A stretch of DNA of 64,000 bases from Acidobacteriota bacterium (GTDB lineage: Bacteria > Acidobacteriota > Thermoanaerobaculia > Gp7-AA8), in NCBI GenBank assembly GCA_016184115.1, contig JACPDH010000052.1:35587-99586 (forward strand), in the 5' to 3' direction. Within the stretch, counting starts at the first letter, position 1. Each line of letters opens with the position of its first letter. Under the pieces are notes generated by a model, which had not been told where the DNA came from, did no database searches, and saw nothing but the letters and a program-made list of their open reading frames with translations. A program made the translations under genes and the position numbers. Below, piece after piece: positions 17,766 to 25,621 of the stretch.

Positions 17766-19430
17766 TTAGAAATGAACTTCGAAGGTCGCGTAGAAATCCT
17801 GCGCCTTCTTCAGAGGGGCCGTCAGTTGTGGCGTCATGTTGTTGAGGGAATCGATCTTGATCGGCGCGCCGAGCCAGCTGTTGCTTCCCGTGTAGTCGAA
17901 CGAGTAGTACTGATAGCCGAACTTGAAGAACGCCTTGCTGAGATACGAAGAGATCGGCTTCAGCGCGAGCTCTTTGATGAGATAGGTTTCGTACACGTCG
18001 CCACGAACGCCGAGCTTGGCGGTCCACATGTCGTCCGCTGCCGGCGTAAAGGTGATCCAGTTCTCGGAACCGTGGTTGTATTCGAAGCCGATCTTGGTGT
18101 TCGACGACGGAAGGTCATACCTGCCGCCTGCGTAAATCGCCCAACCGTTGGTATCTTCAGGCATGCCGCTGAAGAGCAGCCCATAGCCGCTGTCGAGGCC
18201 GGCGAACTGCAGCGTATTGCCGTTAGGGTGAGTCTGGCTGAAGCCGGCTGACACGAACCAGTTCAGATTGCCCGGGCCGACGTTCTTCGCCATACCCATG
18301 AAGTCGAGGCTCTCCCAGTCGATATCGCCGATATTCGTGGCCGGGGCGAGAGGGAACGGTCCGGAGAGCATGATCGGCGCGTCGAAGATGTCCATCCCGC
18401 GGTTGTACTGGAATTGCGCACGGAACCGGTCGGTCTCGTAGGCCACGAGGTCGAGGCCGATCATGTCGGTGTTGTCCAGGCCGTTACCGATGTCATCGCG
18501 CTGGATCTCGGTTTGATATCCCCTTCCATAACAGAGCTTCGCGGAAGCTCCGGGAAGGGACTCGATCTCGGGAGCCCACCCGAGCGACACGCCGTCGAAC
18601 GCGTAGTCGACGAGGAGCGCAGGAACTCCTGAAACGCCAGGTGCGGGCAGGTCCTGCCTCAGATGGCCAGGCGCACCTCCGGTCGACGGCCGACGGCCGA
18701 TCGAGAACCAGATCGGTTGACCTCCGATGTTGTTCCAGGTCGCATACGCACGGTCGACGGCGAGCTTGCTGTCGCCGGGAACGTGGCCGATCGTACCGTC
18801 GAAGATGCCGGCGCGATCGAAGGAATAGGCCGTGTTTCCCGACTGAAGAGCGCGGTCATCCTGGCCCCCCGCGACTTTGTACATCAGGAGTCGCGCCGTG
18901 ACCGAAACGTCCTCGGTGGCCTTCGCCTTCAGGTTGAGGCCGAATCGGTTTGTATAGAGCGAATCGTTACTGACGTCGTACGCATTCTGCATTGCCGACT
19001 GGAGGGTGAGAGGACCGTAGGTTCCTCCCATGATGGCCGCACCAAAGAGCGACTGCTGGTCCATCGGGGGAATCGCGCCCGACATCATCGCGGAAACGAG
19101 CTGGCTGGCGTTGCCGAACACGGTCATGCCGTCCGCGTAAGGCGCTACGTCACCCTGGAGACTGTCGAACCGGAATCGGTAATCGCCACCGATTGTGAGC
19201 CAGCGGCCTAGAGACTTCCTCTCCGTCGTGGCAATCTGCTGCTCGAGCTCCTCGATCTTCTTCGTCTGCTCCTCGTTCTGCTTGACCTGCGACTTCAGCG
19301 CCTCGAGCTCGCGCGACATTTGTTCGATCTTCTGCTTCAGATCGTCCTGCTCGTCCGCCTTCGCGCGTAGCGGAAGGACGAACGCGATCATTGCGAAGGC
19401 GACGAGAACCACTCTTGCCAGTTTGCTCAT
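17766..19430 (-). CDS. Coiled-coil outer-membrane porin, DUF3373-like
   Basis: The start is ATG 19430 behind a strong AGGAGAGAG site, giving 554 residues. A signal peptide (MSKLARVVLVAFAMIAFVLPLRAKA) is followed by a charged coiled coil at about residues 28-75 (DDLKQKIEQMSRELEALKSQ and onward). The rest is a long beta-barrel-like body with alternating aromatic strands, ending in the outer-membrane C-terminal phenylalanine (ATFEVHF). The block GRWLTIGGDYRFRFDSLQGD is typical of the DUF3373 porin-like family, which I recall occurring near multiheme cytochromes. It probably lets the oxyanion substrate or product cross the outer membrane, or forms part of a porin-cytochrome conduit. The frame extends further 5', but that part lacks a ribosome-binding site. 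Confidence 0.78.
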   Translation of the reverse strand: MSKLARVVLVAFAMIAFVLPLRAKADEQDDLKQKIEQMSRELEALKSQVKQNEEQTKKIEELEQQIATTERKSLGRWLTIGGDYRFRFDSLQGDVAPYADGMTVFGNASQLVSAMMSGAIPPMDQQSLFGAAIMGGTYGPLTLQSAMQNAYDVSNDSLYTNRFGLNLKAKATEDVSVTARLLMYKVAGGQDDRALQSGNTAYSFDRAGIFDGTIGHVPGDSKLAVDRAYATWNNIGGQPIWFSIGRRPSTGGAPGHLRQDLPAPGVSGVPALLVDYAFDGVSLGWAPEIESLPGASAKLCYGRGYQTEIQRDDIGNGLDNTDMIGLDLVAYETDRFRAQFQYNRGMDIFDAPIMLSGPFPLAPATNIGDIDWESLDFMGMAKNVGPGNLNWFVSAGFSQTHPNGNTLQFAGLDSGYGLLFSGMPEDTNGWAIYAGGRYDLPSSNTKIGFEYNHGSENWITFTPAADDMWTAKLGVRGDVYETYLIKELALKPISSYLSKAFFKFGYQYYSFDYTGSNSWLGAPIKIDSLNNMTPQLTAPLKKAQDFYATFEVHF

Positions 19431-19475
19431 ACTCTCTCCTAGTTGTTCTTTCCTATCAGGGATCGTTTTCGGTAG

Positions 19476-19494
19476 GAGGCCGGCAATCGGCCTC
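19476..19494 (-). promoter_or_regulatory. Leader hairpin between the NrfD and porin genes
   Basis: A perfect 7-bp stem (GAGGCCG / CGGCCTC) with a 5-nt loop sits about 46 nt upstream of the porin ATG, inside the 153-bp gap after the NrfD-type gene. No U-run follows on the minus strand. It may stabilise a processed porin mRNA. I saw no reliable separate promoter in this gap. Confidence 0.35.
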
Positions 19495-19583
19495 ACACGT
19501 GTCAAAGACTCAACAGCTGCCACGTCCCATCGGAACGACAGAAGCGGTGGCAAGTTGGACGAACGCGTTAGGCTCTCGCGTGT

Positions 19584-20537
19584 TCATATCGACGCCTGGC
19601 CCGCGAGCACGAGGATCCACCGGAGCGCGAGGCCGCCAACGAGCAGAAGCACCGGCGCGACAATCGCGGGGCGCCACCCCTTCTGCGTCTCAGCCAGTTC
19701 GATCGCGAGCGGCACGATGAGCCCCGAGATGACGACGAGCACCCAGAAGGGGCCGGTGTAACTTCCTCCGAAAAAGAGGTCCACCGCGGCCTGTCCCTTC
19801 TGTCCGCCATTCGCGGCGAGCTCGACGAAGAACATCGCGAGAAGCACGATCTCGAGGCCGATCGCGCCAGTGTCCCAGCGCCGCAGCATCGCGTGCTCCT
19901 CGTGTCCGAGCCGGAAGAGCATCATGAACGCGGCGCCCGTCGACACGCCCGAGACGAGAAACAGCGGCCCCAGGATGACCGTGCTCCAGAGAGCGCGTGC
20001 GCCTAACGTACCGAGAAGAATCCCGGTGTACCCGCCAAGAGCAATGCCGAGGATGACGTTGGCTCTTTCGAGTTGCGGAGCCCTCGACGTGGCGATGTCG
20101 CGGAGACGCGAGACGATCGCGGCCAGGCGGCCGCGAAAACGTCCGGTGCGAGGCAGCGCTGCCATCTCTCCATCACTGAGTCGCGCGAGACCGAGGAGAA
20201 TCGTCGCCGGATAGATGAGCAGGAGAATCCATGAGCCCCACGACATCGGCGATGTCGGTCTCATCGCGGTGTAGAAGCGAAAGACGTGGAGCTTGTACTC
20301 GAGGTCGAGAAAGAGCGCGCCCATGCCGAGCGACAGCAGAATCGGCGCGGCGAACGGCAGGAGCCGCATCGCGCGCGACTGCGACTCCCGCGGAAGTCCT
20401 CGGCCGGCGAGCGCCGTCAGGATCATCAGCCCGGCGGTCAGCCCTCCGAGAAACAGGTAGACCGGGATCTCCCAACCCCACACGTGAAGCTGCGGATCGA
20501 TCGGAGCGCTGTTTCGGAACAGCTCGATTTCGGTCAT
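19584..20537 (-). CDS. NrfD/PsrC-type integral membrane subunit
   Basis: This subunit normally exchanges electrons between the quinone pool and the FeS and Mo subunits of the complex. The 317-residue product has about eight hydrophobic helices. It has the NrfD family N-terminus (WGWEIPVYLFLGGLTAGLMIL at about residues 20-40) and a GMGALFLDLEYKLHVFRFYT block near residue 75. No signal peptide is needed. It follows the ferredoxin gene by 19 nt with an AAGGAG ribosome-binding site, giving the A-B-C order of polysulfide, thiosulfate and tetrathionate reductase operons. The direction of electron flow cannot be told from the sequence. Confidence 0.9.
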   Translation of the reverse strand: MTEIELFRNSAPIDPQLHVWGWEIPVYLFLGGLTAGLMILTALAGRGLPRESQSRAMRLLPFAAPILLSLGMGALFLDLEYKLHVFRFYTAMRPTSPMSWGSWILLLIYPATILLGLARLSDGEMAALPRTGRFRGRLAAIVSRLRDIATSRAPQLERANVILGIALGGYTGILLGTLGARALWSTVILGPLFLVSGVSTGAAFMMLFRLGHEEHAMLRRWDTGAIGLEIVLLAMFFVELAANGGQKGQAAVDLFFGGSYTGPFWVLVVISGLIVPLAIELAETQKGWRPAIVAPVLLLVGGLALRWILVLAGQASI

Positions 20538-20556
20538 GCATATCTCCTTGGAGGCC

Positions 20557-21111
20557 TCAGACCAGGAAGTAGAGGTTCGGCTCCGTCCCCTCCTCCGGGC
20601 TCAGGAGCTTCGACGTGCGCGAATGGAGCAGCCGCGCAACGTCGCTCGACGGGTCATTGAGATCGCCGAATGCGAGTGCCTTCGTCGGGCAGCCTTCGAC
20701 GCAGGCTGTACTCGCTCCCTTCGTGACGCGGTGCATGCAAAAGGAGCACTTGTCGACGTAGCCGTCGGGGTGAACGTAACGCGCGCCGTACGGACATGCC
20801 GCGACGCACGCCTTGCACCCCGTGCAGAGGGCGCGATCGATCTGGACCGTCCCACCCTTCGCGAAGTGGCTGGCGCCCGTCGGACAGTTCGTTACGCAGG
20901 GCGCGTTGGTGCAGTGCATGCAACGTTCCGAGCGGATCTCCATCGAGAGGTGCGGGAATTCCCCCTTCGTCTCGGTCACGATCCAGTCGCGGTAGCCGTT
21001 GACGGGCACGCCGTTCTCCGCCTTACATGCCAGCACGCAGGTTTGGCAGCCGACGCATCGGCGGGTGTCCATGACCATCGCGTAGCGCGTGCGGTAGTTC
21101 TTGAAGAGCAT
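20557..21111 (-). CDS. Four-cluster ferredoxin subunit, PsrB/TtrB-like
   Basis: The 184-residue product carries sixteen cysteines in four [4Fe-4S]-type groups: CVGCQTCVLAC near residue 19, CMHCTNAPCVTNC near 64, CTGCKACVAAC near 96, and CSFCMHR together with CVEGC near 120-138. This is the standard pattern for the electron-transfer subunit of DMSO-reductase-family complexes. It has no signal peptide and would be exported together with the Tat-dependent catalytic subunit. The start is 1 nt after the catalytic-subunit stop, so the two are tightly coupled. Confidence 0.93.
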   Translation of the reverse strand: MLFKNYRTRYAMVMDTRRCVGCQTCVLACKAENGVPVNGYRDWIVTETKGEFPHLSMEIRSERCMHCTNAPCVTNCPTGASHFAKGGTVQIDRALCTGCKACVAACPYGARYVHPDGYVDKCSFCMHRVTKGASTACVEGCPTKALAFGDLNDPSSDVARLLHSRTSKLLSPEEGTEPNLYFLV

Positions 21112-21112
21112 C

Positions 21113-23349
21113 TCAGGCCTCCGCGCGCGAGATTCGGACGAAGTTGACGTTCATCCCCGTTCCGCCCATGACCGGGTCGACCTTGAATCGGGTCGTCAGC
21201 GCGCTGTCCGACGCCCCCCTGTTCCGCGAGAAGCTCAAGCCTTTCGCGGTGTGCCCGAAACCGTGAACGAGATAGACCGCATCGCCGCGAATTCGCTCGG
21301 TGACCTTCGCCTTCACGGGGCCGCTCTTTGCGCCGTCCTGGTTCACGAGCATCACGTAGTCGCCCGACTTCAAAGGCTTCTCTTCGAATCCCGCGAGCGA
21401 TCGCGCCGCCCGAGCATTGATCCACACCTCGTTCTCGCTCATGAGACCGCCTAATACGCGGTTATTCGTCGTGCGACCGAACGTGTGCATCGGCGCGCGC
21501 CCCGATAGCAGACGGAACATCCCGGGCGGAACTTCATCCGGAGGAGTGAATTCGGGGAGAGGGTCGAATCCGGCGTCGGCGAGCGCCTGGCTGTAGAGCT
21601 CGATCTTCTCGCTCGGCGTCCCGAATAGGAGCTCGAGCCCCTCTTCTTCGCACACCGGGACGATTTTTCCCTTCACGACGCCGTCGCGCAGCGCTGCCTC
21701 TGGGTCGTGGCCCGAGCCTTCCAGGCGCCAGCGGATGTTCTCCAGCGGATCCTTCCACGGGAAGACCTCGGGGAGGCCGAGCCTGTTTGCGAGCTCCTTT
21801 GCGATCCACCAACCCGGCTTCGATTCGTACATCGGCTCCACGGCCGGCTGGCGAACCGCGATGAACGGCGCTTTGTAGCTTGCCGCCCACAAGTCGTCAT
21901 ACCGCTCGAGATAGGTCGATTCCGGCAGGACGATGTCGGCCCACCCGACGATCTCTGCTGGAAGCACGTCAATCGCGACGAGCAGGTCGAGCTGCTGGAT
22001 TGCATCTGCGGTGCATCTGCGGTCTGCTTCGGGTTAGGCAACGACTGCATCAGGTTCGTGCCGTAGACCATCCAGCCCTTGACGCCGTAAGGCGCTGCGC
22101 TCACGGTCGCGTCGCAGATTCCCGACGCGAGCAGCTCGTTCGCCATTGGATAGTGCTCTGGCGTCGGTCGGTCGGCGGACTCGGCCATCGAGCGCCCCGT
22201 GTCGGCCGGCGGATACTTGCGGAGGCCCATCGACGACGGAACGAGGTATCCGCCGCGGCGCCCCCAGCTGCCGAGCAACGCGGCGAGGATCGCGATGCAG
22301 CGCACCCTCTGGGTGTCGTCACCGTACCAGGTGACGTGCCGGCCAGGATGGATGAGTGAGGCGGGACGGAACGCGGCGATGAATCGCGCAGTCTCGCGGA
22401 TGAGTCCGGGATCGAGCCCCGTGATCGGGTGAGCCCACTCGGGAGTCTTGTCGGCGACGTGCTGCTCGAGCTCGGCGAGGCCGATCGCGTTCGCCGCCAG
22501 ATAATCGGAGTCGTAGCGCTTCTCGCTGACGATGACGTTCATCCAGGCGAGAAGGAGCGCGATGTCGGTTCCCGGCTTGATCGGCAGCCAGTACCGCGCC
22601 TTGCTCGCCGCGATCGAGTACCGAGGATCGACGACGACGAGTTGCGCTCCAGCGCCGATCGCGTCCGCGAGCTCCTGAACCTGCGTGTTGTGCATGTTCT
22701 CGCCGAGGTGCGAACCGAGGAGCGTGAGGCAACGAGCGTTCCGGATGTCGATTGCTTCCGGCGAGCCGACACCCTGTCCGAACGTGAGCTCGAACGCCGT
22801 CTCGCGCGGGCCTCGGCACTGCGCGTACGACGGCGCGACGACGTTAGGCGTACCCCATGCCTTCACCAGCTGCGTGAACCAGGAACCGCCGTAGCCGTGA
22901 GTGAAGAGCGCGAGTGCCTCCGCGCCATACCTCGCGCGCAGCCGCTCCATTCGCGAGGCAGTCTCGTCGAGTGCCGCATCCCATGAGACTTCCTCGAACT
23001 TGTCCTCTCCCCGTTTCGACACGCGAAGCATCGGTTTCTTGAGCCGATCGGGGTCGTAGAGCGCGCCCATCCCACCTGTCCCGCGTGGACAAAGGCGACC
23101 GTTCGAGAGCGGGTGCTTCGGGTTCCCGACGATCTTCGTGACGCGACCGTCGCGCACGTGCGCCAGGACGCCGCACTTCCAGAAGCAGAGCTCACAGAAG
23201 GTGGCGACGACCTTTTGTCCGTCAGTCTGCGGATCGGGGAGCTCATGCGCCTGGAGGCTCCACCAATCGGTGGTCAGTCCCGAACCGAGCGCCGCAACGC
23301 CGGCGCTCGCGGATCCGACCTTGATGAACTGGCGACGCGACAGTGGCAT
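21113..23349 (-). pseudogene. Molybdopterin oxidoreductase catalytic subunit, frameshifted by an 11-bp duplication
   Basis: A DMSO-reductase-family catalytic subunit split between two frames. The 5' part runs from ATG 23349, behind an AGGAGG site. It has a Tat signal (SRRQFIK), a [4Fe-4S] motif CELCFWKC with a fourth cysteine in GRLCPRG, and a candidate Mo-ligand cysteine in AQCRGPRE. At 22001-22022 the 11 bases TGCATCTGCGG occur twice in tandem, which shifts the frame. Translation as written then runs out of family sequence and stops at 21673 (558 residues). Removing one copy joins KQTADA to IQQLDLLVAIDV and gives one frame of 742 codons ending at 21113. The 3' part keeps the pterin-binding C-terminal domain. 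Related proteins include PsrA, PhsA and TtrA; the substrate is unknown. It is first in the operon. Confidence 0.88.
22001..22022. repeat. 11-bp exact tandem duplication inside the Mo-enzyme gene
   Basis: TGCATCTGCGG at 22001-22011 is repeated exactly at 22012-22022. As 11 is not a multiple of three, it breaks the reading frame of the molybdopterin subunit. Both flanks match family sequence when one copy is removed, so this is a recent single event, a phase-variable site or an assembly error. Confidence 0.95.
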
Positions 23350-23380
23350 CTGCTCCTCCTGGAACTTCTGTTACGGACGA

Positions 23381-23396
23381 AGCAGGAGGCATGCCA
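23381..23396 (-). promoter_or_regulatory. Candidate sigma-54 (-24/-12) promoter of the respiratory operon
   Basis: On the minus strand TGGCATGCCTCCTGCT matches the sigma-54 consensus TGGCACG-N4-TTGCW at all but two positions and has the invariant GG-N10-GC spacing. Transcription would start near 23370, leaving a leader of about 20 nt that carries the AGGAGG site before the ATG at 23349. A sigma-54 activator gene lies about 4 kb away at 27646-29037. Confidence 0.6.
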
Positions 23397-23464
23397 GCGC
23401 GGTTCGCGAGGCAAGGCACTGATTTGTAATAGGTTAGCGCTCGCAGACGCCATCACGCGACTTC

Positions 23465-23514
23465 GCGTTGCAACATCACGTTGCAACGCAATGCCGCAAC
23501 ACGAAACGTTTCGT
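23465..23514. promoter_or_regulatory. Candidate enhancer dyads upstream of the sigma-54 promoter
   Basis: A perfect dyad GCGTTGCAAC-N5-GTTGCAACGC covers 23465-23489. A second, ACGAAACGTTTCGT, covers 23501-23514 and is itself flanked by GCAAC and GTTGC. Both lie about 95-145 bp upstream of the predicted start at 23370, the usual distance for activator-binding sites of sigma-54 promoters. Shared GTTGC/GCAAC half-sites suggest one dimeric regulator. Confidence 0.5.
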
Positions 23515-23527
23515 TGCGCACCAATGA

Positions 23528-23554
23528 AACGGGCGACCCTAAGGGTCGCCCGTT
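23528..23554 (-). terminator. Hairpin terminator after bfr
   Basis: A 12-bp stem (AACGGGCGACCC / GGGTCGCCCGTT) with a TAA triloop starts 22 nt after the bfr stop codon. On the minus strand it is followed by TCATTGG, a weak U-tract. It separates the bfd-bfr unit from the respiratory operon's control region. Confidence 0.65.
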
Positions 23555-23576
23555 CGGGGTCAGCTACTGTCTGCGG

Positions 23577-24056
23577 CTACGACTCTTCGCGAATCTGCGC
23601 GGCGAGGTAGTTCTTCTCGCCAACCTGCGAGATCAGCGAAATCTGCGCCTCGATCCAGTCGACATGCTCTTCCTCGGATTCGAGAATCTCTTCGAGCAGG
23701 AGGCGGCTCCCGTTGTCACCTGCCTCGCGGCAGGTCTCGATCCCCTTGTTCAGGCGCTCGACGGCATCCAACTCGAGTGCAAGATCGGCCTTCATCTGCT
23801 CGGCCACGGTCTCGCCGATGTTGATTTTGTTGAGCTTCTGGACGTTAGGGATGCCCTCGAGGAAGAGAATCCTTTCGATCAACTCTTCCGCATGTTTCAT
23901 CTCGCCGATCGAGTGCTTGCGAACGATCTTCGCGAGGCGCTCGTAGCCCCAGTTCTCGTTCATCTCACCATGGACGAAGTACTGGTTGATCGCGGTCAGC
24001 TCCGCGGTCAGGACGTCATTCAGGATCTCGATGATCTTCTTGTTCTCGCTCTTCAT
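23577..24056 (-). CDS. bfr: Bacterioferritin
   Basis: Bacterioferritin is a 24-subunit iron-storage shell with heme between subunit pairs. The 159-residue product is full length. It shows the ferroxidase ligands Glu19 (TAELTAINQYF), Glu52 and His55 (GEMKHAEEL), Glu near residue 95, and the EEEHVDW block with Glu and His near 128-131. Met53 is the expected heme ligand. It is preceded by bfd, with 54 bp between, and followed by a hairpin terminator. It presumably supplies or buffers iron for the nearby heme and FeS proteins. Confidence 0.95.
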   Translation of the reverse strand: MKSENKKIIEILNDVLTAELTAINQYFVHGEMNENWGYERLAKIVRKHSIGEMKHAEELIERILFLEGIPNVQKLNKINIGETVAEQMKADLALELDAVERLNKGIETCREAGDNGSRLLLEEILESEEEHVDWIEAQISLISQVGEKNYLAAQIREES

Positions 24057-24110
24057 ACGGCCCTCTTTCGGTGGAGAATGACAGGTCGGATGCGACTGCG
24101 GCAGGTCAGA

Positions 24111-24353
24111 TCAATAACTACGGTCTGTAACCGGAGAAGTCAAGGACGCAGGAAGGCCGACCTTCACCCGAGCGAGAAGCTCAGGCTCTTTGGCGAGTAA
24201 CGCGTCGATTTCGGTGTGCAGAGCGTTGACGCACATTCCGCAGTCGGTGCCTGCGCCAGTGAGGGCTCCGAGCGCTTCGACCGTGATGTTTCCCGCTCGA
24301 ACAAGCCGATGGATCGTACGGTCGCTGACGCCCTTGCATGAACAGATGATCAT
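24111..24353 (-). CDS. bfd: Bacterioferritin-associated ferredoxin (BFD-like [2Fe-2S])
   Basis: BFD donates electrons to bacterioferritin to release stored iron. The 80-residue product starts MIICSCKGVSDRTIHRLV, carrying C-x-C, and later DCGMC supplies C-x2-C, which is the four-cysteine [2Fe-2S] pattern of the family. The frame continues 11 codons further 5', but MIICSC is the family start. It is longer than the E. coli protein by about 15 residues at the C-terminus. It is encoded just upstream of bfr, and its own start region holds a promoter and operator-like dyad. Confidence 0.9.
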   Translation of the reverse strand: MIICSCKGVSDRTIHRLVRAGNITVEALGALTGAGTDCGMCVNALHTEIDALLAKEPELLARVKVGLPASLTSPVTDRSY

Positions 24354-24369
24354 GATCTCGCTCGCGGCT

Positions 24370-24423
24370 TTGAGAACTAATCTCAACCATGGCCATATTC
24401 CAGCTCCCCTCCACCGAAGTCAA
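24370..24423 (-). promoter_or_regulatory. bfd-bfr promoter with overlapping operator-like dyad
   Basis: On the minus strand TTGACT (24423-24418) is followed after 17 nt by GAATAT (24400-24395), a plausible sigma-70 promoter with a start near 24388. A perfect dyad TTGAGA-N5-TCTCAA covers 24370-24386, directly at the predicted start and 17 nt before the bfd ATG. A repressor bound there would block transcription; it could also form a leader hairpin. An iron- or redox-responsive regulator is expected, but the site does not match the Fur consensus. Confidence 0.5.
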
Positions 24424-24584
24424 GTGACCTCCGTCACGCCTCCTCCGGCTCTCGACGTCACGCCTCATCACGACCGACTGACGGTCCGCTTGCGTTACCT
24501 CGTCCACACACGCTCAAGGGGTAGAATCACCTCCGATCATTGAGCTTGACGGCTCGCACTTCTCCAAATCGAACTGAGGATTCC

Positions 24585-25607
24585 ATGAACGCCCGATGGA
24601 TCGCTGCCCTCGTACTCGTCACGTGTAACCTCTCGCTTCACGCCGCTGACGCCACGTCGCTCGAGACTCAGGTCAAGGAGCTGACGTCAAAAGTCGAGGA
24701 GCTCGAATGGAGCCTCGACCAGGTTCGAAAGTCGTCGGACGACGCGCTCTTCTGGCTCCGCCTCTCAGACGTCGCTGAAATCGACAAAGTGATCCTGGCT
24801 GGCCCGGGCAATCCGCGTGGTAAGGAGCGCTACGGGATCGACAACTCTCGCCATCCTCTCCGCATCTACCAGTACGTCTTCATTCCGAAGAAGCTCGATA
24901 GGTCGAAGAAGCATCCGGCGATCGTTCTCTCCCACGGCGGCGTTCATGGCGACTTCGGCACGTACCACGTGCACATGGTTCGCGAGATGCTGGAGCGCGG
25001 CTACATCGTGCTCGCTCCCGAGTACCGCGGCTCGACCGGATACGGTAAGGCGATGTACGAGGCAATCGACTACGGCGGCCTCGAGAACGATGACGTCGTC
25101 GCCTGTCGCGACTGGGCCGTCTCCGAGCTTCCCGTCGACCCGAAGCGCATCGCGCTCGTCGGCTGGAGTCACGGCGGCATGATCTCGCTGATGGCGGGCT
25201 TCGATCACCCCGACAAGTTCGCCTGCATCTACGCCGGCGTTCCCGTCTCCGACTTACTTACGAGACTCGGTTACCACGAGCGCAGCTACACCGAGCTCTT
25301 CGCCGCTGACTACCATATCGGCAAGACTCCCACCGAGGATGTCGCGGAGTATCGACGGCGAAGCCCCGTCTGGAATGTGCACAAGCTGAAGCTTCCGCTC
25401 ATGGTCACGTCGTCGACCAATGATCGCGACGTCAATGTCGTCGAAGTGGAGCAGCTCATCATCCACCTCAAGGCTGCGGGGAAGAGCTTCGAGCACAAGA
25501 TCTACGAAGACGCTCCGGGGGGCCACAGCTTCGAGCGCATCGATACGACGTTCGCGCGCCACGTGCGGGACGATCTCTACGCGTTCCTTGCGAAACACCT
25601 CAATTAG
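24585..25607 (+). CDS. Exported alpha/beta hydrolase (S9/dienelactone-hydrolase-like)
   Basis: The start is the ATG at 24585 after GAGGA, giving 340 residues. A signal peptide (MNARWIAALVLVTCNLSLHAADA) is followed by a short coiled coil (LETQVKELTSKVEELEWSLDQV, about residues 26-47). The alpha/beta-hydrolase domain then shows the oxyanion-region HGG, the nucleophile elbow GWSHGG near residue 200, an Asp in TNDRDVN near 284 and the His in PGGHSF near 316. This matches prolyl-oligopeptidase-type (S9) peptidases lacking the propeller. It is probably a periplasmic peptidase or esterase. It is a lone plus-strand gene facing the heptaheme cytochrome gene, with stops 14 bp apart. A TAGAAT at 24522 may be its -10. 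Confidence 0.85.
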   Translation: MNARWIAALVLVTCNLSLHAADATSLETQVKELTSKVEELEWSLDQVRKSSDDALFWLRLSDVAEIDKVILAGPGNPRGKERYGIDNSRHPLRIYQYVFIPKKLDRSKKHPAIVLSHGGVHGDFGTYHVHMVREMLERGYIVLAPEYRGSTGYGKAMYEAIDYGGLENDDVVACRDWAVSELPVDPKRIALVGWSHGGMISLMAGFDHPDKFACIYAGVPVSDLLTRLGYHERSYTELFAADYHIGKTPTEDVAEYRRRSPVWNVHKLKLPLMVTSSTNDRDVNVVEVEQLIIHLKAAGKSFEHKIYEDAPGGHSFERIDTTFARHVRDDLYAFLAKHLN

Positions 25608-25621
25608 TGCCCGCAGGGGCG

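Noticed and set aside
15869..23349. Naming the operon as tetrathionate, polysulfide or arsenate reductase
   Set aside because: The motifs define the superfamily but not the substrate; the gene set differs from the classical ttr, psr and arr operons.
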